A stretch of 64,000 nt of DNA from JBEKTW01 sp049515655. GTDB lineage: Bacteria; Bacteroidota; Ignavibacteria; UBA10030; SZUA-254. Each line of letters opens with the position of its first letter. The stretch's first letter is position 1. Below are positions 1-9,332 of this stretch, in pieces. The position numbers were made by a program, and so were the translations under genes. The notes beneath the pieces were generated by a model. It made no database searches, was not told the DNA's origin, and was given only the letters and a program-made list of their open reading frames with translations. Location of the stretch: NCBI GenBank assembly GCA_049515655.1, contig JBEKTW010000001.1:248001-312000 (forward strand), written 5' to 3'.

Positions 1-1
1 C

Positions 2-1684
2 TACCGCGGCCTCGACAGTTTGTCCATGGACCTGTTGGCAGAACTTTTCAAAGAACCGCGTATAGTGCGAGGGATGCCATATGAGGAATCCCGGGCCGTC
101 GCGGAGATTTCCAGGGTCCTGGATTTTCTCGGGAATCACGGTTACCCGCTGGCGTACTTCGACCGCGAACGCTCGGGGAAATATGAATGGAAACCTACCG
201 CCGCCTTCCGTCTCACCTTGACGTTCGTCATGGGGAGAAAGTATCAATTCGGCGAGGCGTCCGTCCATGTCGACCCTCCGCGTGAGGATATCACCGACGG
301 CATCATCCTCCGCCAGCTTGATTTTCAGCCCGGCGAAGTATACAGTCGCGAAAAAAAGATATCCAGTGAGCGAAATCTGAATCGCCTCGACTTGTTTGAA
401 GCCGTTCGCGTGGACAACCCCCGCCTCTCCGACACATCGCTATCGTCGACGGTCCCCATCGATGTGTTCGTCCGTCCCCGCGCAAGGCATGAGTTGTCTC
501 CCGAGCTCAGCGTTTCCGACGAAAACAACGCCTTCAATCTCGGCCTCGGCCTTGGGTACACGAACCGGAATTTCTTCGGCGATGCGCGCCATTCCGAGAC
601 CCACGTTCGCGTCCGGACACAGTCTATTCAGGAATGGAACTTTCATGAAGTGTTCGGCGGTCGCGGATTTCGCGACCCGACCGTAGTGGGCGCGCTGGAA
701 CTGCAATTTCAAGTCCTCCAGCCGTATCTGTTCTCAAGAAATTTGAGTGGCTCGTGGACGACATCCATCAGCGCGGAAAAGCAGAAACCGTACATCCTGT
801 CCATTCTCAGGAACAAAATCGGTTTGAGCAACAAGTTCGCGACGTACACGTTTGGCCTAATCGACTGGACACTGGAGCGCGTGAGCCCCGAAATCCTCGG
901 CGATACATCCGACCAGGCCACTCGGACCGCGTTGAGTCGTGACGAAAACCAGGCCCAGTTCAATTCCATTATCAGTGCCACGCTGCAGCGCGACAAGACC
1001 AATGATATTTTTTCTCCGACTGATGGATTCTTCAACAGCATCACGCTGGGGGAATCCGGCATCCTCCCCAAACTTCTTCCGGGCATCCACACGGGCTTGC
1101 CATTCACGCAATACTATGAAGTAATGTTGCTCGGACGGTGGTATCAGGACCTGACAAGCACACGGTACAACATCCTTGCGATGAAAGCGAAGGTCGGGTA
1201 CCAGGACAAATATGGAGAGAGCAGGGATCTTCCCGTAAACATCCCTCTCAACAGACGATTTTTTGCGGGCGGGAGCGGAAGTGTGCGTGGCTGGAGGGCG
1301 CGTGACCTGGGGGCTATGCCGGATTCGTTATTGCAATTTGGCGGCAATTTCATCCTTGAAACAAACGTGGAAATGCGCATCAACTATTTCCGCGGCTATG
1401 GAAAGCTCGGCTGGGTTCGTCTCGACAATATTTGGGTGGTGTATTTTCTTGATATGGGTAATGTCTGGACCAATGCTACGGACTTTAAACCGAGAGAGAT
1501 TGCGATGGCGGCTGGAGTCGGCTTACGCTATGAGACATTCTTTGGTCCGTTCAGGGTTGATTATGGGTTTCGTGTCTACGACCCCAAAGAAGTTCCGGGA
1601 AAGCAAACTGTTTTCCAAAAAAGGCTTTTCGGCGATGTGCTTGGCAACGGCGTGGTCCAGTTCGGGATTGGACAGGCATTCTAG
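2..1684 (+). CDS. Omp85/BamA-like outer-membrane protein, 3' part
   Basis: The reading frame is open from base 2, so the true start lies upstream; the TTG at 20 is only the first possible start inside the window. The visible N-terminal part resembles POTRA domains (a segment around residues 65-130 with GxxY-type strands and an NRLDLF turn). The rest is a beta-barrel with the FAGGSGSVRGW motif, the conserved VRGW/RGF loop of Omp85 proteins, and a C-terminal Phe typical of barrels. Omp85 proteins insert or export proteins at the outer membrane. Whether this is BamA itself or a TamA-like or surface-antigen paralogue cannot be decided from the fragment; few POTRA domains are visible here, but more may lie off the edge. 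holB starts 9 bp downstream. Confidence 0.8.
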   Translation, partial: YRGLDSLSMDLLAELFKEPRIVRGMPYEESRAVAEISRVLDFLGNHGYPLAYFDRERSGKYEWKPTAAFRLTLTFVMGRKYQFGEASVHVDPPREDITDGIILRQLDFQPGEVYSREKKISSERNLNRLDLFEAVRVDNPRLSDTSLSSTVPIDVFVRPRARHELSPELSVSDENNAFNLGLGLGYTNRNFFGDARHSETHVRVRTQSIQEWNFHEVFGGRGFRDPTVVGALELQFQVLQPYLFSRNLSGSWTTSISAEKQKPYILSILRNKIGLSNKFATYTFGLIDWTLERVSPEILGDTSDQATRTALSRDENQAQFNSIISATLQRDKTNDIFSPTDGFFNSITLGESGILPKLLPGIHTGLPFTQYYEVMLLGRWYQDLTSTRYNILAMKAKVGYQDKYGESRDLPVNIPLNRRFFAGGSGSVRGWRARDLGAMPDSLLQFGGNFILETNVEMRINYFRGYGKLGWVRLDNIWVVYFLDMGNVWTNATDFKPREIAMAAGVGLRYETFFGPFRVDYGFRVYDPKEVPGKQTVFQKRLFGDVLGNGVVQFGIGQAF

Positions 1685-1693
1685 GAGCACGGC

Positions 1694-2848
1694 ATGGCAT
1701 GGAAATCGGTCATAGGTCAGGAACGGGTAAAGGATCTCCTCATTTCTTCCCTTCGTCAAAACCGGCTGGCGCATGCGTATCTCTTCTCAGGTCCCGGCGG
1801 AGTAGGAAAAGACGCCCTTGCGATTGAACTCGCGAAAGTGTTGAACTGTGAAAATGCCGTTTTCGAAGCATGCGATACCTGTTCCAACTGCGTGAAGTTC
1901 CAATCCCTCCAGCACCCGAACATTCACCTTATTTTCTCGCTTCCGGTCGGGAAGAACGAAGTCTCGGGCGACCCGCCGCTGGAGAAACTCACTGACGAAC
2001 AGATCTCGACGGTTAAGGAGCAACTCGCGTTGAAGGCGCAAAACCTCTACCACGATATCGTCGTACCAAAAGCGACTACGATCAAAGTCAATAGCATCCG
2101 GGAGATAAGGAGAACCTTGTCGTTGAGGTCGTTCGGGAAGGGAAAGAGCGTATCTATCATTATGGACGCGGATCAGCTCAACGATGAGTCCTCGAATGCG
2201 CTCTTGAAAACACTCGAGGAGCCGCATGAAAATAACCTGCTGATACTGACGACTGCGCGCCCGGATTATCTTCTCCCCACTATTGTCTCGCGGTGCCAGC
2301 AAGTGCGATTCGACATCCTCCGCAATGAGGAGATTCAGGATGCGCTTGTCCGGCGCAAACAACTCGACGCAAGCCGGGCGGCAATCATTGCCCAGCTGGC
2401 CAACGGAAGCTATGCGCGTGCGCTCGAGCTGATCAGCACATCCTTGCTCGAACTGCGGAACGAAGCGGTCGAGTTCCTTCGCTCTGCGCTCCATCGGAAG
2501 AGAGAGGACTTCCTGCAGGCCATCGACAACATCGTTACGGGATCGAACCGACCGGAGATAGAGCAGTTCCTGTACCTGCTGCAATCATGGTTGAGGGACA
2601 CGATGGCTGCACGCGAAGGATCGGGGCGCGTCGTCAACATCGATAACCTCGATGCACTCAAAAAATTTGTCGATCACTACCCTGAAATTGACGACGTGGC
2701 GGTTGCCCGCTTGATTCAGCGGGCAATTTCACTTCTGAACAAAAATGTGTATATTCCACTCATTCTCTTGAATCTTGGAATTGAATTACGGAAACTTATT
2801 CTTCCGAAATCTTCTGAATGCAATCGTACCGCGAGAACTGCGAGTTGA
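1694..2848 (+). CDS. holB: DNA polymerase III delta' subunit
   Basis: A clamp-loader AAA+ subunit of 384 residues. It shows a P-loop-like GPGGVGKD (residues 33-40), a zinc module with Cys52, Cys60, Cys63 and Cys66, the SNALLKTLEEP segment and the SRC arginine-finger motif (IVSRCQQVRF). These are the hallmarks of DnaX/HolB proteins. The shorter length and the lack of tau C-terminal domains favour delta' over DnaX. The P-loop keeps the Lys but has Asp where ATP-binding subunits have Thr/Ser, consistent with the delta' subunit usually being a non-hydrolysing member. It lies 9 bp after the Omp85 gene and 12 bp before metG, so the three may be co-transcribed. Confidence 0.85.
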   Translation: MAWKSVIGQERVKDLLISSLRQNRLAHAYLFSGPGGVGKDALAIELAKVLNCENAVFEACDTCSNCVKFQSLQHPNIHLIFSLPVGKNEVSGDPPLEKLTDEQISTVKEQLALKAQNLYHDIVVPKATTIKVNSIREIRRTLSLRSFGKGKSVSIIMDADQLNDESSNALLKTLEEPHENNLLILTTARPDYLLPTIVSRCQQVRFDILRNEEIQDALVRRKQLDASRAAIIAQLANGSYARALELISTSLLELRNEAVEFLRSALHRKREDFLQAIDNIVTGSNRPEIEQFLYLLQSWLRDTMAAREGSGRVVNIDNLDALKKFVDHYPEIDDVAVARLIQRAISLLNKNVYIPLILLNLGIELRKLILPKSSECNRTARTAS

Positions 2849-2860
2849 CAAAAGGGAAAT

Positions 2861-4951
2861 GTGAACAAGGTTCCTGAACGTATCCTGGTAACCGCTGCGC
2901 TGCCGTACGCGAATGGCAAGATCCATTTGGGTCATCTTGCCGGAGCGTACCTGCCGGCGGATATCTATGTCCGCTACCAGCGTTCGATGAAACGCGATGT
3001 TCTGTTCATCTGCGGGTCCGACGAGCACGGCGTCGCGATTACCATCAGTGCGGAACAAGAGAAAACGACTCCCCAGGAGATTGTCGACCGCTACCACGCT
3101 CTCAATAAGGCTGCCTTTGAAAAATTCGGCATGAGCTTCGACAACTACTCCCGGACCTCCCTTCCGCTGCATCACGAGACCGCCAGAGAGTTCTTCTCGG
3201 TTCTGCATTCTGCGGGTGTCCTGAAGGAAAAAAAAGAAAAACAGTTGTTTGACCTCCGCGCAGGGATGTTCTTGCCCGATCGGTATGTCGAAGGGACGTG
3301 TCCGGTGTGTGGCAGTCCCGAGGCGCGCGGAGACCAGTGTGAAAAGTGCGGCACTTTTCTCAATCCGACCGAGTTGATTAACCCGAAAAGCAAGGTCTCC
3401 GGCGAAACGCCCGTTCTGAAAGAAACGACCCATTGGTATTTTCCACTGGGTGATTTCGAGGACCGTCTCAGAGAATACGTCGACGAGAAAAACAAGCAGG
3501 ATGGCTGGAAAGATAATGTGCTCCGGTACTGCGAGTCGTGGTTTAAGGTGGGACTCACTGACCGTGCCGTAACGAGGGATCTGCGATGGGGGGTCCAGGT
3601 TCCGCTTAAAGGGTATGAGGACAAGGTTATCTACGTGTGGTTTGACGCCGTTCTCGGATATGTCTCGTCGACGAAGGAGTGGGCGACCCGCATCGGACAA
3701 CCCGATAAATGGAAAGAATACTGGTGCGATGACGCGACAAAGTACGTAGCATTCATCGGCAAAGATAATGTGGTATTTCATTGTATCGTCTTTCCGGCAA
3801 TGATCATGGGGTGGAATGATGCCGGCGAGCCGAAATACGTTCTGCCCGAAAATGTGCCGGCGAATGAGTTTTTGAATTTCGAGGGTCAAAAGTTCTCGAA
3901 GAGCCGGGGATGGGGGATCGATGTAGATGAGTTTCTCGCCGAGTTCCCCGCAGATACGCTGCGTTATGCACTCACGATGAATCTTCCTGAGTACCGCGAC
4001 GCCGATTTTTATTGGAAAGATTTCCAAGCGCGAACGAATAACGAGCTGGCCGATATTCTTGGGAACTTTGTGAACCGCACAATGACGTTCGCCCATCAGA
4101 ACTTTGGCGGAAAAGTTCCAGCAGTACCATATTTTCAAAGACTTTACACGAAAGGCGAAGGTTCAACCGACGATGCCTTGGTAATTCAGGTGGAATCGAC
4201 AAGAAATGCGGCGGCAGACTTTTTTGAGCACTACAGGTTCCGGGACGGAGCGTTAGAGACAATGAATCTCGCTCGTTTTGCAAACAAGTACTTCAATGAC
4301 CAGGAGCCATGGAAAACTGCACGGGTAAATCCTGAACGGTGTGCGATGACTATTAATCTTTGTTTGCAGACTGTCCGGGCGCTGGCGATTCTTGTCGAAC
4401 CCTTTTTGCCGTTTACGGCGCAAAGGATTTGGGGAATTCTGAATCTTGAAGGTTCTCCCTCGGCAGCCGGCTGGGAAAGTTCGTTCCTGCGTGGTTTGAG
4501 CGATGGTGATCAACTGGGCAAGCCCGAAATTCTATTTTCAAAAATTGACGATGAGCTCATAGAGAAGCATGTACAACAACTGCAGGTCTCGACTGCACTC
4601 AAATCTCAAATCCCACCACTCAAATCTCAGATAACCATTGACGATTTCAAAAAAATCGACCTTCGGGTGGCAAAAGTCCTCGCCGCCGAGAAAGTCCCGA
4701 AGTCCGAAAAGCTCATCAAATTGCAGATTTCTATCGGGGATGAAAAACGCCAGATCGTTGCCGGCATCGCCCGGCACTACGACCCCGAAAATCTGGTCGG
4801 CAAAAAAATAATCGTCGTCGCAAATCTGCAGGCGGCAAAATTGATGGGGCAGGAGTCACAGGGCATGCTGCTCGCGGCGTCCGACAACGACGGCAACCTT
4901 ACGATCCTCACCGTTGCAAAAGACATCGCTGAGGGAAGCAGCGTTCAATAG
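2861..4951 (+). CDS. metG: Methionyl-tRNA synthetase
   Basis: Class I aminoacyl-tRNA synthetase that charges tRNA-Met. The GTG start at 2861 follows an AAAGGGA site. The HIGH-type motif HLGH is at residues 22-25. Zinc cysteines are Cys147, Cys150, Cys160 and Cys163. The KMSKS-type loop is KFSKS at residues 344-348. The C-terminal ~105 residues (from about 591) form the EMAP/Trbp111-like tRNA-binding and dimerisation domain found in long bacterial MetG. At 696 residues it matches the two-domain E. coli-like form. Just before the C-terminal domain a short imperfect duplication (LKSQI twice) forms the linker. It is a housekeeping enzyme and the call is secure. Confidence 0.97.
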   Translation: MNKVPERILVTAALPYANGKIHLGHLAGAYLPADIYVRYQRSMKRDVLFICGSDEHGVAITISAEQEKTTPQEIVDRYHALNKAAFEKFGMSFDNYSRTSLPLHHETAREFFSVLHSAGVLKEKKEKQLFDLRAGMFLPDRYVEGTCPVCGSPEARGDQCEKCGTFLNPTELINPKSKVSGETPVLKETTHWYFPLGDFEDRLREYVDEKNKQDGWKDNVLRYCESWFKVGLTDRAVTRDLRWGVQVPLKGYEDKVIYVWFDAVLGYVSSTKEWATRIGQPDKWKEYWCDDATKYVAFIGKDNVVFHCIVFPAMIMGWNDAGEPKYVLPENVPANEFLNFEGQKFSKSRGWGIDVDEFLAEFPADTLRYALTMNLPEYRDADFYWKDFQARTNNELADILGNFVNRTMTFAHQNFGGKVPAVPYFQRLYTKGEGSTDDALVIQVESTRNAAADFFEHYRFRDGALETMNLARFANKYFNDQEPWKTARVNPERCAMTINLCLQTVRALAILVEPFLPFTAQRIWGILNLEGSPSAAGWESSFLRGLSDGDQLGKPEILFSKIDDELIEKHVQQLQVSTALKSQIPPLKSQITIDDFKKIDLRVAKVLAAEKVPKSEKLIKLQISIGDEKRQIVAGIARHYDPENLVGKKIIVVANLQAAKLMGQESQGMLLAASDNDGNLTILTVAKDIAEGSSVQ

Positions 4952-4953
4952 CA

Positions 4954-4976
4954 CCGACATCTTCCGGAAATGTCGG
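4954..4976 (+). terminator. Stem-loop after metG
   Basis: CCGACAT (4954-4960) pairs with ATGTCGG (4970-4976) around a 9-nt loop, three bases after the metG stop. No T-run follows, so it may be a weak terminator or an mRNA 3'-end hairpin. Confidence 0.35.
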
Positions 4977-5017
4977 GCAGTCGCGGAATTGCAAGCTGAA
5001 TGAATGGAAGGTGATGG

Positions 5018-5956
5018 ATGAGCAAGTGTCCGGTTTGTGGAGATGATTCTCCCGGGATATTCCTCTGTAAGACGACTCTTTCTTCCGACCCTGTCTTTGA
5101 CCTCGTCGAATGCCCGGGGTGCGGCGTTATGCGTTTCGACCCGCTTCCTACCTCGCCACAGCTTGCCTCCTTCTATAACGCTTCGTATTATGATTTTGAC
5201 AGGTCGAGGGAGGAAGGAAAGGGGATGGCCTTTGCGGCAAGGCTCAAACGGTGGAAGAAGACCGGCAGGTTTCTTGATGTCGGCTGCGCAACGGGTTTCT
5301 TCATCAACGGCATCAGAAATAATTCCGATTGGGAGGTCTTCGGCACGGATTTCGGTCGAAGTGCCGTCCGGTGTGCGAGAGAAACGCTCCACCTCAATGT
5401 GGTGGAGGGCGACCTCGCCGATGCCGGTTTCCCGGACGCGTTTTTTGATTATGTCCATGTGAACAATGTTCTCGAGCACGTGCTCGACCCGCTCTCCCTG
5501 CTGAGGGAGTGCAGGCGTATTATCAAACCCGGCGGGATTTACTTTCTCTCCGTTCCCAACGGATACAACGACAGTCTGGACCTGATAGAGTTCTATCGCA
5601 CCGAGCAAAAACCTGCAAGGAGCAAGAACGGCCATATATTCTTTTTTCCCGCCCGGACGTTGCTCGGATTGATGCACCGGATGGGTTTCGTGGTCACGAA
5701 GAAAAAAACCTATAGTGTCAAGCGGGGACTCAGGAGCGCCGGCTACCTGCCGAGAAAACGAGACTGGAAAACAGATTATTTCCCGAGAAAAGCAGAGGAC
5801 ATTCCCCGAACCACCGACATTCCGGTGCAGGACCGGAAGAAAAAGCATTCAGATATCTACTACAGGCTCCGGTTCATCCAGGGGAATCTGCAAATGATCC
5901 CCGGCCTCCATAAATTCGGATTGGATTTTCTCTTTCTGCTGAGACCGAGAGTATGA
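5018..5956 (+). CDS. SAM-dependent methyltransferase with zinc-ribbon N-terminus
   Basis: 312 residues. The N-terminus has two CxxC pairs (Cys4/Cys7 and Cys32/Cys35), a zinc ribbon often found in sugar and polysaccharide methyltransferases. A class I Rossmann fold follows: motif I DVGCATG at 87-93, the acidic position after the second strand (FGTDF), and the VLEHVLDP and PGG segments typical of Methyltransf_11/23 proteins. The start at 5018 is preceded by GGAAGGTGA. The substrate cannot be read from sequence. The downstream neighbours are a glycosyltransferase and a TDP-sugar transaminase, so methylation of a sugar or glycan is plausible. No metal-ligand residue looks missing. Confidence 0.75.
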   Translation: MSKCPVCGDDSPGIFLCKTTLSSDPVFDLVECPGCGVMRFDPLPTSPQLASFYNASYYDFDRSREEGKGMAFAARLKRWKKTGRFLDVGCATGFFINGIRNNSDWEVFGTDFGRSAVRCARETLHLNVVEGDLADAGFPDAFFDYVHVNNVLEHVLDPLSLLRECRRIIKPGGIYFLSVPNGYNDSLDLIEFYRTEQKPARSKNGHIFFFPARTLLGLMHRMGFVVTKKKTYSVKRGLRSAGYLPRKRDWKTDYFPRKAEDIPRTTDIPVQDRKKKHSDIYYRLRFIQGNLQMIPGLHKFGLDFLFLLRPRV

Positions 5957-6123
5957 AGCCGTCCGTCGCGGGAGGGGCGCGCTCCGTTCATTTGTTATTG
6001 AATCGATCCTTCTCTATCTTGAGGCGGGTCCGGTCGCTCTCGGAGGGGAACGGCGGGGGGACGTGACGGCAGGGTTCAAAAGAAAAAGTACATGCTGACC
6101 CCGAAACTACATTACTGTCGAAC

Positions 6124-7266
6124 ATGAAAACACTTCATCTCTGCACGTCTGACTCGTGGGGGGGATTGGAGATGTATGCCTGCGGGCTGATGGATGCCCT
6201 CAGAAGTTCCGGCTGCGAAGTGGCGGCGATATGCAAACCGAACTCGAAGATTGAGGAATTCCTGTCCGCCAGGAACATCCGGTTTACCTACCTGCCAAGT
6301 TATTCTCCCGCGAGTTTAGCTTCCGTTCGGTTTCTCAAGTCGCTTCTTCGGGAACATGACGTGGATGTCGTCCATGTACATTTCCACCGGGATATCTGGC
6401 CTGCGTCGTTCGCTCTTCGTCGAGATCGACGCCGAAAGCTGTTTTTGAGCGTGTACATGGGTGCCGCCGACAAGAACGATTTCTGGCATCGCTACATCTA
6501 CAAGCGGGTCAATGGTGTTTTTTCGTCTTCCACAGGCCTGAATGCACGGCTGGCTGAACTATATCCTATTCCAAAGGAAAAGATTCATTTTCTTCCATAC
6601 GGACGACATCTGGAAGCCTATGCGCCGGACGAAGATAAACGTCGCGCGATCCGCTCGGCGCTGGGCGTAGGGTCGGGAGAGATGGTAGTGGGAGTGATGG
6701 TGCGCATCGACCCCGGCAAGGGAGTCATGGATTTTGCGGAGAGTTTTTTGTATCTTGGGAAGGAACTTCAGGAAAAAACAAGATTCATGATTGTCGGCGA
6801 GCCGACGCGAAAGGGAAACGTCAAACCGGGGGAGTCACCTTTTGAATCGCACTGCGAGGAATATCTCCGGCAGCTTCAGACTTTCGTTACAGAACATCAT
6901 CTTGAAAACAAAATTCATCTTGTCGGATTTCAGCGAAACGTTGTTGGATATCTCAGTGCAATGGATGTATTTGTCTTCCCGAGCAGGGACGAGTTGTATT
7001 CGATCGCCGTTCTCGAAGCCATGTGCCTGTGTTTGCCGATTGTCGCGGCGCGCGCAGGTGGAAACATGGAGCAGATCGACGATGGAGTGAATGGACTGTT
7101 CTACGACGTCGCCGACAGCCGCGATCTGGCGAGGAAACTCTCTTCATACCTGAACGATCCCGGGCTACGGAAGAAGCATGGCGTTGCGGGACGGGCATTC
7201 GTCGAAGAGAACCATGATATGAAGAAAACTGTGAACCGGTTAGTGGAGTTTTATACATCAACATGA
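6124..7266 (+). CDS. Glycosyltransferase, GT4 family
   Basis: 380 residues with a GT-B fold. An N-terminal GGLEMYACGL segment matches the acceptor-domain glycine loop. The C-terminal half carries the GT4 donor site: VGVMVRIDPGKG, the strand VGF followed by the YLSAMDVFVFPS segment, and the EX7E-type motif beginning at the Glu of SRDELYS and ending in LEAM. It probably transfers a nucleotide-activated sugar in the cytoplasm. Its stop overlaps the start of the next gene by ATGA, so translation is probably coupled to the transaminase gene. Donor and acceptor are unknown. Confidence 0.8.
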   Translation: MKTLHLCTSDSWGGLEMYACGLMDALRSSGCEVAAICKPNSKIEEFLSARNIRFTYLPSYSPASLASVRFLKSLLREHDVDVVHVHFHRDIWPASFALRRDRRRKLFLSVYMGAADKNDFWHRYIYKRVNGVFSSSTGLNARLAELYPIPKEKIHFLPYGRHLEAYAPDEDKRRAIRSALGVGSGEMVVGVMVRIDPGKGVMDFAESFLYLGKELQEKTRFMIVGEPTRKGNVKPGESPFESHCEEYLRQLQTFVTEHHLENKIHLVGFQRNVVGYLSAMDVFVFPSRDELYSIAVLEAMCLCLPIVAARAGGNMEQIDDGVNGLFYDVADSRDLARKLSSYLNDPGLRKKHGVAGRAFVEENHDMKKTVNRLVEFYTST

Positions 7267-8444
7267 AAAAAGGGGTTTTGCCGGACTTACCGATGAACGT
7301 CTTCAACGATGTCAGGATTCCGTTTAACAAGTCCTCGGTCGACGTCCGGGTCGTTGATTTTATCAGACAGGTCATCGAATCGGGGAAGCTTGGCGGCGAC
7401 GGAGTCGTGTGCAGATCTGTAGAACTCTGGTTCGAGGAGCGATTCAATGCGCGCCATGTGTTCCTGACGACTTCCGGATCGCATGCCCTGGAAATGGCGA
7501 TGATGATGCTGGATCTGCGCCCCGGCGACGAGGTCATTACACCGAGCTTCACCTTCGTTTCGACAGCGAATGCCATCGTTCGCGCCGCTGCCAGGCCCGT
7601 ATTCTGCGAGATCAATGAAACAACGCTGACGCTCGATGTGAAGGACTTGGAGCGGAAAATCTCAAAGAGGACCCGTGCGGTCGTTCCCGTGTGTTACGCG
7701 GGGGTGTCGGCAGAGATGGATGAAATCTGCGCAATAGCCGGTGCCCATGGCTTGAAGGTGATAGAAGACGCGGCGCAAGGCGTGAATGCGAAATACAGAG
7801 GCAAGTATCTCGGCACCATCGGCGATATGGGCATCTACAGTTTTCATGAAACGAAGAATTATGTGAGCGGCGAGGGCGGGGCATTTATCACCAGCGACAA
7901 ACAGTTAGGCCGCCGTGCGGAAATCATTCGGGAGAAGGGAACAAACCGCGCTAATTTTGTGCGAGGGGAAGTCGACAAGTACACATGGGTCGACCTCGGG
8001 AGCAGTTTCGTTCTGTCGGATATTCTTGCGGCCGTTCTCATGTTCCAGCTGGACGACCTTGACGTGATCCAGGATCGCAGAAAAAAGATTCACCTGAGCT
8101 ACCTGGCGGGACTTCGGGAATTGGAACAGAGTGAGAAACTCAGGCTGCCGGTCATCCCGGAGTATTGCGGGTCAAATTATCACATCTTCTACGTTTTGCT
8201 CCCGAGCGAAAAGGAACGGAATCGTCTTATGAGACAACTGAAGGAATCCGGGATCGGGACCGCATTCCATTACGTTCCTCTGCATTCGTCCCCCTATGCG
8301 AGGGAAAGGCTGGGGCTAAGAGATCTGAACTTACCCGTGACCGACAGAATTTCAGGTACGCTTCTTCGCCTTCCGCTGTATCCCCACCTTACGGATGATG
8401 ATGTTCAGTTTGTGATTGAGAAAATGAGGGGCAATCTCAAGTAA
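7263..8444 (+). CDS. rffA: dTDP-4-amino-4,6-dideoxygalactose-type transaminase (RffA/WecE-like)
   Basis: DegT/DnrJ/EryC1/StrS family PLP enzyme of 393 residues. From memory it tracks E. coli WecE closely: SGKLGGDG near residue 40, PSFTFVSTANA near 94-104, EDAAQGV at 168-174, SFHETKNY with the Schiff-base Lys198, EKGTNR, and DKYTWVDLGSS. WecE-type enzymes aminate dTDP-4-keto-6-deoxyglucose to dTDP-4-amino-4,6-dideoxygalactose (Fuc4N). The ATGA overlap supports the start at 7263, but family members begin near the IPFN segment, so Met11 (7293) is also possible. No rmlA/rmlB genes are seen in the window, so the dTDP-sugar precursor must come from elsewhere. Confidence 0.8.
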   Translation: MKKGVLPDLPMNVFNDVRIPFNKSSVDVRVVDFIRQVIESGKLGGDGVVCRSVELWFEERFNARHVFLTTSGSHALEMAMMMLDLRPGDEVITPSFTFVSTANAIVRAAARPVFCEINETTLTLDVKDLERKISKRTRAVVPVCYAGVSAEMDEICAIAGAHGLKVIEDAAQGVNAKYRGKYLGTIGDMGIYSFHETKNYVSGEGGAFITSDKQLGRRAEIIREKGTNRANFVRGEVDKYTWVDLGSSFVLSDILAAVLMFQLDDLDVIQDRRKKIHLSYLAGLRELEQSEKLRLPVIPEYCGSNYHIFYVLLPSEKERNRLMRQLKESGIGTAFHYVPLHSSPYARERLGLRDLNLPVTDRISGTLLRLPLYPHLTDDDVQFVIEKMRGNLK

Positions 8445-8524
8445 ACCGCCGGTTCATCGAGATGCGATATCGTTTTCCCTTCCCCGACGATGACGGCTGA
8501 TCTTCCTGAAATCATGTTCTGAAT

Positions 8525-9322
8525 ATGTTCATCGATTCGCACGCACATCTATTCTTCAACGACTACAAGGATGACCTCGACGAAGTCATCGGGAGGGCGC
8601 TTGATGCCGGAGTCGAGTCGATCATCACCCCGGGGACCGATCTGGCGACCAGCAGGGAATCAATCGCTCTGGCGGAAAAGTATGATATGGTTTTTGCCTG
8701 CGTGGGTTTTCATCCCCATGATGCTTCGAAAGTCGACGACACCTCGCTCAAAGAAATTGAAGAGTTAAGCCGTCATCCGAAGGTCGTCGCTATCGGGGAA
8801 ATCGGTTTGGATTATCATTACAATTTTTCCACACCCGAAAAACAACGGGAGGTTTTTGCGCGACAGATTGGAATTGCCCGGCGGAGAAATCTACCGATAG
8901 TCATTCATTCCAGGGAGTCGGAAAGAGATACGCTCCGCATCGTTGAAGAATTCGCGGGCGACCACCCAAATCCTTTTAAAGGTGTTTTTCATTGCTTTCC
9001 TGGAGATGTTGTCATGGCGCGAAAAGTTATCGGATGGGGTTTCTGCATTTCTATTCCGGGACCCGTCACCTTTCCCGTCAAACCGAACAAGCCTAATACC
9101 ATGGCGGAAGTTGTCGCCGGAATTCCCATGGAACACATTCTTCTTGAAACGGACAGCCCGTACCTCACGCCGGTTCCGTTTCGCGGCAAGCGCAACGAGC
9201 CCATGCATATTCCGCTCATCGCCGGGAAAATTTCGGAGCTCCGGGGTGAATCAATCGAGGAAATCGGCCGGGTGAGCAGCCTCGCGGCGAAAAGACTCTT
9301 TGGAATCGGGAAAAACCATTGA
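8525..9322 (+). CDS. tatD: TatD-family metal-dependent hydrolase
   Basis: 265 residues, the usual length. Family motifs are DSHAHL at the N-terminus (His6 and His8, metal ligands), CVGFHPHD, IGEIGLDYHY with the metal-binding Glu, VIHSRES, HCFPGD and LLETDSPYLTP. TatD proteins are TIM-barrel deoxyribonucleases implicated in DNA repair and 3'-5' processing. The gene follows an 80-bp spacer after the rffA-like gene and ends 10 bp before the HEAT/cyclophilin gene. Assignment to the YcfH or TatD subgroup is not possible by eye. Confidence 0.9.
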   Translation: MFIDSHAHLFFNDYKDDLDEVIGRALDAGVESIITPGTDLATSRESIALAEKYDMVFACVGFHPHDASKVDDTSLKEIEELSRHPKVVAIGEIGLDYHYNFSTPEKQREVFARQIGIARRRNLPIVIHSRESERDTLRIVEEFAGDHPNPFKGVFHCFPGDVVMARKVIGWGFCISIPGPVTFPVKPNKPNTMAEVVAGIPMEHILLETDSPYLTPVPFRGKRNEPMHIPLIAGKISELRGESIEEIGRVSSLAAKRLFGIGKNH

Positions 9323-9332
9323 AGAGGATGCC

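Noticed and set aside
2786..4138. Long minus-strand frame opposite metG (450 codons)
   Set aside because: It lies wholly antisense to the end of holB and to metG, which is certain, and has no recognisable domain; a codon-bias shadow.
4856..5848. 330-codon minus-strand frame opposite the methyltransferase
   Set aside because: It covers a certain plus-strand gene and shows no family features.
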